NCBI RefSeq assembly: GCF_017654505.1
Contig: NC_054534.1
Span: 40,406,226-40,470,225, forward strand
Direction of reading: 5' to 3'
DNA length: 64,000 nt
Source: Polyodon spathula
Taxonomy: Eukaryota; Chordata; Actinopteri; Acipenseriformes; Polyodontidae
Part shown: positions 1-31,905 of the stretch, piece after piece
Layout: each line of letters opens with the position of its first letter
How positions within the stretch are numbered: position 1 is the stretch's first letter
Notes under the pieces: model-generated
The model's input: the letters and a program-made list of their open reading frames with translations, nothing else
The model's database searches: none
Told to the model about the DNA's origin: nothing
Position numbers and translations under genes: made by a program

Positions 1-205
1 AGTTCTTAATTAACGCTTTGCGTTTTTTTTTTTATTATTATTATTATTATTTTTACCCATGATGCCCGAGAGGAGGTTGTAATAAATGAGGAAGTTGAAG
101 TGATAAGTTTCGCAGACGGTGAGATCGTAATATCTTTCTTTCCATTACTACTGATTTTGTGAATATCTGACACCAAACGGGGGCATACAAGTACAAATTG
201 CGAGT
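1..205 (+). promoter_or_regulatory. UBQLN1: UBQLN1 upstream / 5' UTR region with two short upstream ORFs
   Basis: The stretch before the UBQLN1 start codon holds an AT-rich run and an ATT microsatellite (about 33-52). Two minimal upstream ORFs lie at 59-82 (seven codons and a stop) and 86-103 (five codons and a stop). No further ATG occurs between 104 and 206. The transcription start cannot be located from sequence alone, so it is unknown whether the upstream ORFs are transcribed. No TATA box or clear CpG island is visible. Confidence 0.45.
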
Positions 206-18281
<18,076 letters not shown>

Positions 18282-19200
18282 CATTATTTCTGAAAGCTCC
18301 TAATAAAAAAATGTAATTTATTTTTTTATATAATCGTTCACATTTTTGCTTTATTTCCCTTTACCCTTGAGACTTGGATTTGGAAACAAAGTGGAGTGAA
18401 ATGCCGTAATATGAGCAGTGGGAATCAAAGGCTTTCAAACTCTTGCATGCATCCAAAACAAAACAAAAAAAATGAAGAATATCTTAAACACATTAATTAT
18501 GTTAAATTCATGCTCTGTTTTCAAGTTGTGTGATCCACTGACATTTGATCTAAAACAGCCCTGTACATGTGTGCTTTTTTGAAATAGTCTTCAGTAGTAA
18601 TTTTATATTCAGTACAAAGTATAGAAAAATAGGTTTAAGATAGCCTTAAACCTGAATTGCCATAAATGTTTTCCTGGTAAATGTCTAGAACAGTGTTTCT
18701 GGGGAGAGAAAAAAAAAGTAAAATTCACCAATCCAAATGAGAACCACAGCGACTGTTGGCTTGTAAATGTTTAATTTTCCCATACACTCTATCAACCATC
18801 TTTTGAAGTCTCATAGTATTTTGAAAAATCTTGTTAGAAATACACCTGTACAGAAAATTGAAATAATTATTGTCCTATAAAATATACAGTAATTGACCAT
18901 CCTTGATTGTAAATGGTAAATCCTTTTGTAACCTCAAAGAGCACGTTATGCCCAAATTGTGTGTGTGTTTTCAATGCCTATTGCTACTTGGCTCCTGCCA
19001 GTATATTCATGAAATGCTTTAGGATTTGTAATGGAAGCTGTTGAAAACAAGTGTCACTTGTGATATTAATCAAATTGCTTTTAACTGACTTGTACAAAAT
19101 ATACTGTATAGCTTTTGTTTTTATCAATTGTTCATTTCTCTTGTGCACAGATAATTAAACAAAAAAACAATTAAACACCCTTGGTGTGTTTCATTTTTAT
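18282..19200 (+). other. UBQLN1: UBQLN1 probable 3' UTR
   Basis: A proximal AATAAA at 18302-18307 lies only 20 bp after the stop. Two distal ATTAAA signals (19154-19159 and 19170-19175) are followed by a GT-rich stretch, a plausible downstream element. Length and AT-richness fit a vertebrate 3' UTR of roughly 0.9 kb. The exact cleavage site is inferred. Confidence 0.55.
18302..18307 (+). terminator. UBQLN1: Proximal polyadenylation signal AATAAA
   Basis: Canonical hexamer 20 bp after the UBQLN1 stop, followed by T-rich sequence. Its closeness to the stop would give a very short 3' UTR, so it may be a minor site. Confidence 0.45.
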
Positions 19201-20129
19201 AAGTTTGCAATGTTTTTCCATTAATTCTCCCCGTGAGGGGTGGTTGTATGAGTTTTCAAATCTAGGTGCCACTAAAAGTAAAAAATCTATGTTGGCTGCA
19301 GTATCCGGTCATGTGACTTTTTGGTTTCCGGTTGATAAAAACTTGATAAAGCTTCAAAATACTGGCTTCATACTTTGTACACGACTATTCTTGGATTCTC
19401 CCAGTCAATTTTCAGTTAAGGTTATCTTAGGTTTTTGTTGTAAAGACAATTTGAGTTCTTGTATTACAGCTTTGCCAATCATTGTCTTAGATTTTCTTTC
19501 GTAATGCAAGTTCAATATCAATGATAAAGGCCACATGCTTTTGACAGTGTTTTTACAGCTGGTAATCTGGTGCATTCTGTGATTCTCAGTTTCCATTCTA
19601 TTACACTTGGTCTCCTGTGGAAATGAACCCTTTCACTTCCACATTGTTGTAACCTCTTGCCACTTTTCTTCACAGATCCATTTTACTTCATGTTTACAAA
19701 CCGTTTGATCTCGTATAACATTCCAGTTAGGTTATATCCACACAATGCTTTGTTTTTGTTCACAAAAACTCCCAGTTCTAGTTTACAGTTAAAAATCCAA
19801 AAAAAAGCAACAATTTGCATTTAGCCTGGTCCTCAAGAAATATCTGCAGAGTAGAACTGAAAAAGCTTTCGAGTCACTGATGATACCGAACAGACCATAA
19901 CCTGGCATGTCATCTAAAGGCGTACATGTGCCTTTTAATCTCATATGTTTCATAATAGGAGTAAGACGCTTGGGTTACATTTTCAAAAAATGCATTGCAG
20001 CAGATTACAACTCAAAAATAAAAAAAGTAAAAGAAAATAATGATCTTGAATTTATATTTTTTAAACTGTATTATATATCATTTCAAAACCATTGTCCTAA
20101 ACCAGCAGTTTGCCAGTCCCAAACTGTTG
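19201..20129. other. Intergenic stretch, no recognised content
   Basis: AT-rich. Open frames such as 19181-19504 have no family features. No repeats or RNA genes recognised. Confidence 0.7.
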
Positions 20130-21290
<1,161 letters not shown>

Positions 21291-21904
21291 GGGGTATATT
21301 TAAAAAAAAAAAAAGTTTGAATACCACTGAGTTACAGGATTCTTTACATACTCTGTTTTGCTACTTTTTATTTTCTTTGAGAAATAACTTAATACTTCCT
21401 GAACACTGGTCTCTTTGATCTTAATCACCATGAATAAAGTTGTGTTGAATCATCTATAAAACCAGACTTCATTATCTCAACAGAGCCATTCGTGTATATT
21501 TAGATTTTTGTTTTTATTAATTTAAAGGCATTTGTGCAAAAAAAAAAAAAAAACAACCATCCATGATACCCGTAATCTTTTCATAGAAAATGTACACTTC
21601 AAAGTAAGTTTCCTTTTGAAATAAAAAAGGACTCGTTAGTCCTAGCATATAATTGAAATGTAATGCAGCAATCCTTATAGGAGCTTGTATCAGGGTGAGG
21701 TCTGTGCTGGCTGTCTGACGCATGCATGATCCGCTGGATCCGCATTTACGTACCCAAGAGGGACGTTTCTAGTTTAGCTGGCTTGGCAACCCTGTAAGTA
21801 AAAGTGAGGGGATAGCAAAGCATAGCTGAGGACCCGAGCTGCTTTGGAGAGCGACGGTTGTGGGAAGCAGCAGGAAGCATCAACTTTTATTTGTAGTTTG
21901 TTAA
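21291..21904. other. Intergenic stretch, no recognised content
   Basis: Includes an A tract (21539-21553) and AT-rich sequence. The minus open frame at 21517-21723 has no family signature. Confidence 0.65.
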
Positions 21905-22475
21905 CAGTGTTTTATTTCCCTGTTTTCTTTCTCCTTCTGTTTTGATTATTATTTTGGGCACCTGCATTTGGAGTTTTATTTCCCTGTTTTCTTTCTCCTT
22001 CTGTTTTGATTATTATTTTGGGCACCTGCATGTGCGCCAAGAGTGGACTGTAACCCTTTACCATTGTTGGCATTGGGTTTACCTGTGTGATCGTGCCACC
22101 CTGTGGCGGAAAAAAATCGGTGCACCCAAGCACTGTTTCAAACTCCAACCTTCTGTGTCCTGTCAGTGAACTTACCACACCCCATAGACCTTTTTAACTT
22201 ATCACAATACACTTAATGTCTGCAGGATGGGTCTGTCATGACCCACTGGAGTTTTATTTCCATGTTTTCTTTCTCCTTCTGTTTTGATTATTATTTTGGG
22301 CACCTGCATGTGCGCCAAGAGTGGACTGTAACCGTTTACCATTGTTGGCATTGGGTTTACCTGTGTGATCATGCCACCCTGTGGTGGAAAAAAATCGATG
22401 CACCCAAGTAGTGTTTCAAACTCCAACCTTCTGTGTCCTGTCAGTGAACTTACCACACCCTACAGACCTTTTTAA
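21905..22475. repeat. Tandem duplications of a 225-bp unit with a partial copy
   Basis: A 65-bp block (about 21908-21972) is followed by a full unit of about 225 bp (21973-22195), a 54-bp spacer, and a second full unit (22249-22474). Units share TTTATTTCC..TTTCTTTCTCCTTCTG and the block ending CTTACCACACCC, at roughly 95 percent identity by eye. The spacer (TTATCACAATACACTT..GTCTGCAGGATGG) occurs again at 22746-22800, so the locus duplicated in at least two steps. Open frames here simply repeat the duplicated sequence and are not genes. Confidence 0.9.
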
Positions 22476-24335
22476 AAGTACCCAGATTTTACAAGAGAAG
22501 ATGTGCTTTTGTAAGACCTTGCGTAGGTTTCAAAACAAAAACACCAGTAAACAAGATGTTTTGAACCATCCTGAGTTTTACTTTGTCTGTGAGCTCTAAA
22601 TGATATCAACTTATTTCATACACAGACTGGCCAAAGAATTATAGAATGGACGTAATAGTGGGTAGGGCCATATTGCTCCTCGTGCACTTTTCCAAGTGGA
22701 AACAAGTGTTTCTTGTCCAGTGTTGAAGGTCACTGCAGCAAGTCTGCTGCTTATCACAATACACTTTATGTCTGCAGGATGGGTCTGTCATGACCCACTG
22801 GAGTTGAACCTGTGGAGGTTTTCTGCAAACAGGAACACATGGGAGACTATCTCAGTTGGGCACGTGGGTCAATTAAGTCATTATGCATGCCTGACATTAC
22901 AGATACTCTTACTGCCTAGTAACTATTCAACTGTCTTTCAGTTTGAATAGGTCACTTGAACACATACACGTGTATACATTGTAGACTAGGAGATGTTTTT
23001 CATATTTTCTTACAATCACATTTTTTGTCCAATCAAATCGTATGTTAAATTTTAAATTTCAATTTTCTCAAAATTTCTCAATGGTAAAACTTGGTAAAAC
23101 TTTTTCTGACCAAAAGCATCCTGTCCTGCTAGTTACTTTACTGCATATTAGCATTATGAACCAACAAGTATCATCTCTGTATTTCCAGAGGGCTCAATGG
23201 ATGAAAACTTGACGTCAATGCCTAGTTTATAAAGTTGATATAGAAAAGAATACATTATTGCATAACTATGCCACAACATGGCAGTCAAACCAGCAGTAAT
23301 CACAAAAGTCACTTGACAAGTATAGAAGTTTCTGGTTTATCTATTAATATGTTCATCACATTTATCCAGTGATATTAAAACTGCCTTGTATTATTGTATA
23401 ACATGTAACCCATTTCACTGACAAACCTGAGCCTGAGACTCAGTAAATGCTTCATAAAGAAGTAAGTCGTGTAGTGCTCAATATTAGTAAGGCAGCGACA
23501 AACAATAATTAGGGTCTATCTATAAAGTATGTGTTGTAAAATCCATACATGTTTTTATTACTGGCTTTCATTATGTATTCAAACCAAACCAACACAGTGC
23601 CCAAATCTTCACTGTAACAAGAATTAGAAATGGTGACACTATTTTAGTTGTGTTAAGATGAGCAATATATGTAGGTACAGTACCAGAATATAAGTACATA
23701 CACAGTTGTTCACACCTTTAGCCAGCAGAGGGGGAATACATTCAATGTTCAAAAATAAACTTTACTAAGCTTCATAACTGAGATTAAAGATCGCAGTCTC
23801 TCCATGTCACTCAATATTTCATAGAATAATTTGTTGGTGTGTGGTATGTGAGCAGGCATGACTACTGTTCTCTCAGTGCAGAAACTCGAACAGTATCCAT
23901 AGTTACAAAAAGCATTCTAAGCCACACTTTCTGGGACTGTATTAAATATTCTGCCATGTAATAATGTCCTTTCCGTGCTACAAGCCACTTAGTGATGACA
24001 CAAACAGCATGTCTTTGCTTGGAAACTTCTCATCAGTAATGGAATCTAGAATCTCAGACCCCATCGCCATTATCTGCCTGTATAGTTTTTTCAAGCCAGA
24101 GCAGACTAAGATTATATTTATTCCTGAAGACATTTCTTCCTAGCACATCCATTTTAGAACACAGCTGATGGCTACTAGAGTGACAGTTCAATATCTCTAG
24201 TGTTTAATAATAGTGGTAGTAAGAAGCAATTAAAGAGCAAATAATTACCTTGGTCTCAAAAACTCTATTAGCAAAGAGACAAGCTCTATCTGGAAAGCAT
24301 TTCTGTTACCTACCAGATCTGACAGACTTGGCTAC
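22476..24335. other. Intergenic stretch, only the 22746-22800 spacer repeat
   Basis: Apart from the repeated 54-bp spacer copy, no coding, RNA or mobile-element signature was recognised in this 1.9 kb. Confidence 0.65.
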
Positions 24336-24760
24336 ATTCACAATGGGCCTGTTTCAAACTGACCGGGTCTGATTTAGTTTAGTTTGAAACAATGTGTCCA
24401 TGTGCTTGCTGTTCACACTTTTCTGCGAGCAAAGGGACCAAGTTTGTTTGGATGTGAACTAAAGTTTGTTTTTCTTGGTCCTTTTCCATTATTTTTCAGG
24501 ACTGTCTGTTTGTGTTCACAATGCAGTTTTCAAGTGAACTTGGTTAGTTTATGGTGTGTGAACTGGATGTTTACAATATCCTGCAAGGTACATTGAAAGA
24601 TGACAGCTTTTGCTGTATTGCTCCGGTTTTTAATATAGCATGTTTTAGATTCATATATATTGCTGTGGAAGAAAGCACTGGGGGAGCACTTCGCTAATTT
24701 AAATGTTAGCTTGCGTAGTTCAGGAGGCGCGCAGCAAGGGGGTCTCCAATTTCCAGTCAA
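24336..24760. repeat. Possible DNA-transposon terminal sequence
   Basis: The segment starting GGGCCTGTTTCAAACTGACC, with later direct motifs (GGACCAAG, TTGGTCC) and a run of diverged inverted words, resembles a non-autonomous transposon terminus. No matching right end found. Confidence 0.3.
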
Positions 24761-25590
24761 TTAGTACCTATTTACTATTTAAGCCCTGATCACTTGCACC
24801 TTTGCTGTCTAGTGTTTCGTTTTCCTCCTCCTCCCCTCCTCCACCTTCTCTTACATGCCTTCGCATCGGTCGTCTCTGGGGGGCAAGTGATCATCACTTC
24901 CCTGACCTCAGGGCATGGCTTCAGCCTCCCTTGACCTTCAGGAGGGTTCTCACCGTGTGAGTCAGAGTGGACCCCTGGCCACACTCTGTTCTTTCGCAGC
25001 TCCTGCACTTATCTTGCCTCACTCAAGGCTGTTCTATGTCTCAGTTCGGGACGTGGCTACTCATGCTTGAGTCCCATACTAACCTCTATGCCTTGTTCTT
25101 ATCTCAGGTCCCAGGCAGCGTGAAGTCTCGGCCAATTGGGGGTCTAACAAGCTCCCCTTTACAGAAGTCTCAGATGCTGGGTACCTCTCCCTCTCTACCT
25201 TCTTTCGTGTCCCAGTCTTCCAGAACCATCTTCCTCTGAGGGGCGGCTCCATGAGTCATAACCCTCATATATGTTTTCGGTTGCTAGGTCCGTCGGCCCT
25301 GAGCTCGTGTCGGCATCGCCGCCCTCAGTCAGTGACCACTTTCTGTATCCTGTCTTCGGTTGCTGGGTCCTTTGCCCCTGGGCTCGTGTCGGCATCGCCG
25401 CCCTCAGTCAGTGACCACTTTCTATCCTAGCTTCCATGTCCAGCTTCGCTGGTCTGCTACTAGAGTGGGCCTCGCCTGCTCTTCTATCCTAGGTCCGGTC
25501 CTTTCTAGCCGGCACTCTGTCCTACTAACCGCTCCCTTCTGCTTCTTCTGCCCTATTTCTACCCCCAGCTCACGCCTCGTGAATTAATAC
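24761..25590. other. GC-richer, pyrimidine-rich block of unknown origin
   Basis: Markedly richer in C and T than the surrounding AT-rich DNA. Within it a segment of about 80-90 bp is tandemly duplicated (about 25278-25350 and 25357-25428; shared core GTGTCGGCATCGCCGCCCTC). It has open frames on both strands but none is recognisable, and the bias alone explains them. It may be the remains of an LTR or untranslated leader of a retroelement. Confidence 0.45.
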
Positions 25591-27094
<1,504 letters not shown>

Positions 27095-27724
27095 TGTGGC
27101 AAAGTGTCCCGCCCCTGAGCTATTTATTTGTGTTGTATGTTATATGTAGTGTGTTAATGTTGGTGTGTAGTCATTGGTACATGGGATGTAAATGGGTCTG
27201 CGTAACACAAGTGGTTTAAAATGTATATTTGTATTTAGGAAAGAGGATTGCACAGCACTTCACATGCAGGTAAAATGTAGTAATATGTGAGCACAGGGAA
27301 TTGTACTTATTAATTCACATGCAGTTGTACCAAGACTCCAATTGAATGATTGATTAGCAATCGAGTCTTGGTACAGCTGCATAAAAGCAGCATGTTTTCA
27401 CTCACTCGGGGTTGTGTGTTTGGTGAGTGGAGAACGGGTGAGAGAGAGGAGATTTATTACAATTGCTATTGTGTGCTGGAAGTGCCAGCACGGTACTTGT
27501 GTTCTGTTAGTACACTGTCTGTTTACTGTTAGCACGTTTTGTTTGTATATTTATTTTGGCTAAAGTGCCATGTCCTGTTTTGGTGTCAGTGTTTTCGTTA
27601 CTAACATTTTTATTATCTGTCTGTTTAATTATTAAACAGTACGTCAGTGCCTTCACCATTTCCGTGTTCTGTTTTAGTTCCTGTTTCTGGTCTGACGTCA
27701 CCCACTGCAGCCGTCTTTGTGACA
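27095..27724 (+). mobile_element. Long terminal repeat of a gypsy-type LTR element (5' LTR)
   Basis: Begins TGTGGCAAAGTGTCCC directly at the break in the Tc1 transposase and ends GTCTTTGTGACA, giving the TG..CA ends of an LTR about 630 bp long. Three bases later comes a TGG-starting primer-binding-site-like sequence, then a gag-like ORF in the same direction. No matching 3' LTR was found at the right side. Confidence 0.8.
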
Positions 27725-27726
27725 CG

Positions 27727-27743
27727 TGGTGTCATCGTGGGAT
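27727..27743 (+). promoter_or_regulatory. Putative primer binding site of the LTR element
   Basis: TGGTGTCATCGTGGGAT starts two bases after the LTR end. A TGG start, complementary to the CCA end of a tRNA, at this spacing is typical for LTR elements. The tRNA species is not identified. Confidence 0.6.
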
Positions 27744-27817
27744 TACCAACGTCTCTTAGAAGCTGACCAGAGCGGGAACCGCAGTTTCTTTGGGGGGAAA
27801 TAAAAAAAAATTAAAAA

Positions 27818-28409
27818 ATGGGATGGGAGGAAGAAAGGCAGCCATGGCGTAATCGCCAGGAGGAGTTGAAAGAAGGAGGGGCTCCATGGTGCGTCTCCTG
27901 CATGAAGTATGGGCACCACTGGGATGTTTGCCGCTATGAGGACCCTCTCTTTTTGACCCTCGATCGGGGAAAGGTGGAGGATGCAGAGGAGTGGCTTTGT
28001 CTGAAGGCCCCAAGACCAGCCCACAGAAAAAAGGGGAAGAAGCGAATGCCAACTCCACAGCCAAAAAAGGAGGTATCTGTGCATCCACCGCCCAAGAAGA
28101 GGAGTCTGTGCTGGTTTAACCTCCACAGCCTGAGGGACAGAAGCCTGAATGTCCAAAGCCCAAGAGAGAGGTTCCGGAGCATCCACAGCCCAGGAGGGAG
28201 GAGACAGAGCCTTTCCCATCTTCTGAGGAGATGCTGGACTGGGTGTTGGACCCAGAGTGGAACAGGGAGGACCTCCCATAGGTTGTTGACCTGCTGTGGG
28301 CCAGAGATGGGGAACATTGGGAAAGCTGGGAACAACACTACTACCTTTGTGAACCCGGCAGACGTGGTGATCAACTACTTGGCTGCCGATATGGGACTGC
28401 CCCAGCAGG
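27818..28409 (+). pseudogene. Gag-like ORF with N-terminal CCHC zinc knuckle (broken)
   Basis: The first ATG, 93 bp after the LTR, opens a frame with WCVSCMKYGHHWDVC at residues about 26-40, a perfect C-x2-C-x4-H-x4-C zinc knuckle. A Lys/Pro-rich tail with repeated short motifs (PQPKKE, PPPKKR) follows. The frame then slips: a neighbouring frame reads EEMLDWVLDPEWNREDLP, a stop, then LLWARDGEHWESWEQHYYLC, which looks like the true continuation. At 28410 a LINE is inserted. A nucleic-acid-binding Gag-type protein of an LTR retrotransposon is the best reading. A zinc knuckle at the start rather than the end is unusual for Gag. Confidence 0.6.
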
Positions 28410-29766
28410 TTAAGAACATAAGAACATAAGAAAGTTTACAAACGAGAGGAGGCCATTCGGCCCATCTTGCTCATTTGGTTGTTAGTAGCTTATTGATCCC
28501 AAAATCTCATCAAGCAGCTTCTTGAAGGATCCCAGGGTGTCAGCTTCAACAACATTACTGGGGAGTTGATTCCAGACCCTCACAATTCTCTATGTAAAAA
28601 AGTGTCTCCTATTTTCTGTTCTGAATGCCCCTTTTTCTAAACTCCATTTGTGACCCCTGGTCCTTGTTTCTTTTTTCAGGCTGAAAAAGTCCCTTGGGTC
28701 GACACTGTCAATACCTTTTAGAATTTTGAATGCTTGAATTAGGTCGCCACGTAGTCTTCTTTGTTCAAGACTGAACAGATTCAATTCTTTTAGCCTGTCT
28801 GCATATGACATGCCTTTTAAGCCTGGAATAATTCTGGTCGCTCTTCTTTGCACTCTTTCTAGAGCAGCAATATCTTTTTTATAGTGAGGTGACCAGAACT
28901 GAACACAATATTCAAGATGAGGTCTTACTAGTGCATTGTACAGTTTTAACATTACTTCCCTTGATTTAAATTCAACACTTTTCACAATGTATCCGAGCAT
29001 CTTGTTAGCCTTTTTTATAGCTTTCCCACATTGTCTAGATAAAGACATTTCTGAGTCAACAAAAACTCCTAGGTCTTTTTCATAGGTTCCTTCTCCAATT
29101 TCAATATCTCCCATATGATATTTATAATGTACATTTTTATTTCCTGCGTGCAGTACCTTACACTTTTCTCTATTAAATGTCATTTGCCATGTGTCTGCCC
29201 AGTTCTGAATCTTGTCTAGATCATTTTGAATGACCTTTGCTGCTGCAACAGTGTTTGCCACTCCTCCTACTTTTGTGTCGTCTGCAAATTTAACAAGTTT
29301 GCTTACTATACCAGAATCTAAATCATTAATGTAGATTAGGAATAGCAGAGGACCTAATACTGATCCCTGTGGTACACCGCTGGTTACCACACTCCATTCT
29401 GAGGTTTTTCCTCTAATCAGTACTTTCTGTTTTCTACATGTTAACCACTCCCTAATCCATGTACATGTGTTTCCTTGAATCCTTACTGCGTTCAGTTTGA
29501 GAATTAATCTTTTGTGCGGGACTTTGTCAGAAGCTTTCTGGAAATCTAAATAAACCATGTCATATGCTTTGCAATTATCCATTATGGATGTTGCATCCTC
29601 AAAAAAATCAAGCAAGTTAGTTAGGCACGATCTCCCTTTCCTAAAACCATGTTGACTGTCTCCCAGTACCCTGTTACCATATAGGTAATTTTCCATTTTG
29701 GATCTTATTATAGTTTCCATAAGTTTGCATATAATAGAAGTCAGGCTTGATAAGGTTGCATTCCAA
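28410..29766 (-). mobile_element. CR1/Rex1-like LINE, 5'-truncated, reverse transcriptase on minus strand
   Basis: Minus-strand 29798-28590 encodes the reverse transcriptase of a CR1-clade non-LTR retrotransposon: QHGFRKGRSCLTNLLDF, VYLDFQKASDKVPH, SGVPQGSVLGPLLFLIYIND, the catalytic KFADDTKVGG, then the characteristic C-terminal HLEYCVQFWSPHYKKDI and LERVQRRATRIIPGL. One frameshift occurs near 28590. The 3' end at 28410 has the tandem tail unit TTCTTATG expected for this clade. The endonuclease and most of the 5' half are absent. The 400-codon open frame makes this one of the younger insertions in the window. Confidence 0.93.
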
Positions 29767-30228
29767 GTGGGAGGAGCCGTGCCTACCTGCACCCTCATTG
29801 GGCTGAAGGGAGACTACTTGCTGTCCCCATCTCCACCAGCAGAGGAAGAATGCCTGCTGGTTTCGTCCTGAGAGGGAGAGCCGCACCAGTCCCTTGCAAG
29901 AGAGGGAGAGCTGCACTAGTCCCCTGCAAGTGAGAGAGAGCCACACCAGTCCCCTGAAACAAGGGTAGACTACACGCTCTCACCTCCGTCACCAGGAGGC
30001 TACACACTGCTCCCACCTCCACCACCTCCACCGCCTGCAGCAGAGCAGCAGGAGCTGCCTCTGTCTCTGCCTCCACCTCCACCTCCAGGAGCAGAGCAGC
30101 AGGAGCTGCCTCTGCCTCCGCCACCTCCACCTCCACTAGCAGAGGGTGAATGCCTGCTGGGTCCCGTCCACCAGCAGAGGGTGAATGCCTGCTGGGTCCC
30201 CTTTCCACCAGCAGAAGATGAACGCCTG
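29767..30228 (+). pseudogene. Continuation of the interrupted LTR-element internal region (proline-rich repeats)
   Basis: After the LINE the sequence resumes with a repetitive plus-strand reading built on SPPAEEECLL-like and poly-proline (LLPPPPPPPPPAAEQQE) units, repeated several times with stops. This fits the low-complexity tail of the Gag-like protein. It stops at about 30228, where the Tc1 sequence begins again. No pol region or 3' LTR is present, so the LTR element's right half is deleted. The minus open frames here are shadows of the repeats. Confidence 0.5.
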
Positions 30229-30604
30229 CTTTGAATGTCCCTTCATCTTTATGATGTAGTTTTTTGATAGGAAATGTACTAACCAACTGTGGGACCTCCC
30301 AGAGACAGGTGTATTTAACCTGAAATCATGTGAAACACCCTAATTGCACACGGGTGGACTCCATTCAACTAATTATTTTACATCTAAAGACAATTGATTG
30401 CACCAGAGCTTATTTACGTGTGTCATAGAAAATCTGATGAATAATTATGCAATCCATTATTTTCTGTTTTATAATTGTAATTAATTTAGAACAATTTGTA
30501 AATTTTATTTTTCACTTTGACATTATGGACTTTTTTTGTGTTGATCAGTGGCAAAAACTCCTAATTAAATCCATTTTGATACCATGTTGTAACACAACAA
30601 AAAT
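30229..30604 (-). mobile_element. Tc1-like transposon (third family), right part
   Basis: On the minus strand, 30604-30426 repeats the terminal sequence of 26350-26500 in inverted orientation (GTTACAACATGG, TTAATTAGGAGTTTTTGCCA). It is followed by the 5' untranslated part and the first few codons of the transposase (ATG near 30251). Codons for roughly the first half of the transposase are missing between here and 27094, so the LTR insertion was accompanied by a deletion. The outermost 35-40 bp of the terminal repeat are also missing, at the joint with the next Tc1 fragment. Confidence 0.88.
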
Positions 30605-31190
30605 TGAGCTTTCAGTCTAAATTCCAAGTATTACAACTGGCGCAAGCCCAACACTGCACATCACCCAGTCAACACCATCCCAACTGTCAAGCATGGTGGT
30701 GGCAGCATCATGTTATGGGGATGCTTCTCTTCAGCACGGACTGGGAAGATTGTCAGGATAGAGGGGAGAATGGATGGTGCAAAGTACAGGCAAATCCTTG
30801 AGGAAAACCTGTTTGAGTCAGCCAAGACTCTGAAACTTTGGAGGAAATTCACATTTCAGCAGGACAGTGACCCGAAGCACAAACCCAAAGCTACACAAGA
30901 GACTTAATGTTCTTGAGAGGCCCAGTCAAAGTCCTGACTTGAATCCAATCAAAAATTTATGGCGAGACTTGAAGATTGCAGTCCATCGAGGATCCCCAAC
31001 AAACGTATCCAAACTGGAGCAATTTTCCTGTGAAGAATGGGCAATAAATGTCACCATTCTACTGTGCAAAGCTAGAGGAGACGTATCCAAAAAGACTCAT
31101 AGCAGTAATTGCTGCAAAATGTGCTTCTACCAAATACTGAGTTGTAACGGCCTGCTTGACGGGACGGTTGAGCATTCTTTTACTTAGAAA
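30605..31190 (+). mobile_element. Tc1-like transposon fragment (fourth copy), plus strand
   Basis: Encodes the C-terminal half of a Tc1 transposase: [21 protein letters not shown] (split by frame), FQQDSDPKH with the catalytic Asp, then SPDLNPIKNLWRDLK. In the last motif the usual NPIENLW has Lys for the catalytic Glu. A frameshift lies near 30905. The helix-turn-helix half and both terminal repeats are absent; it joins directly to the truncated end of the preceding Tc1. Confidence 0.9.
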
Positions 31191-31905
31191 TTAACAATAT
31201 AAAAAATGCAGAATTTCACACTGACTAATCCGGTCATCTCTACCAGCTGGAATTAAGTATATATTCATTGTGGTGCCGCTAGATGTCACTACAGCTTCGA
31301 GCAGCACCTATTAGAGTGCCGTCTAATTTCAGGACATCTAGATATCTAAGAGTAGGTCTTATTTACTCGTTTTATTTACAAGCTTTTTCATATGTAAGGG
31401 ACAAAAACTTAATTTATTCTTATATTAGACATCACAAAGAACAGACTGAGATTAATAAAAGCCAAATATGTAAAAAAACAAAAGTGTAATAGTTTGTTTT
31501 TTTAAATCGGGTTCAACCGTGCAGTTGAGTTGCTGATTTATGGTAAAAGTAAGTTCTATAAGGACGAGCTGAAGTAATCAGTAAAAAACATCGCGTTGAG
31601 TAGTTTTTATTTATTTAGTAAATAACATTATTAGAAAATGGTAAAATAGTAAGTAAAAACTGGTAGTAAAGTAATTGGTTTCATTATATACATATCGGCA
31701 CCCGTAAACTCAGCCCCATCGAACTGTATTGAAATCACATGCTCGGTTTCGGTTCTATTTTGATTACTCTGTCCTTCTAGCAGCTAGACAGAAGTGCGTG
31801 GTACCATTGGAAAGCTACGAAAACTACTCAGCTTTCCAATGATATCATGCATAATCCAGAGAGAAAAATACAGCCTCCAGAGTGCGATAGGACAGTCCTG
31901 TGAGA
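31191..31905. other. Intergenic stretch, nothing recognised
   Basis: AT-rich, no repeat or coding signature beyond short low-complexity runs. Confidence 0.65.

Noticed and set aside
18302..18307. Proximal AATAAA as the sole UBQLN1 poly-A signal
   Set aside because: It is only 20 bp from the stop codon; distal ATTAAA signals at 19154-19175 with a GT-rich follower are at least as likely.
27743..28374. 178- and 146-codon minus-strand frames
   Set aside because: Shadows of the plus-strand gag-like ORF with its Pro/Lys-rich bias.
29674..30286. Minus-strand frames with repetitive Glu/Ala/Val content
   Set aside because: Antisense of proline-rich repeats in the LTR element's internal region.
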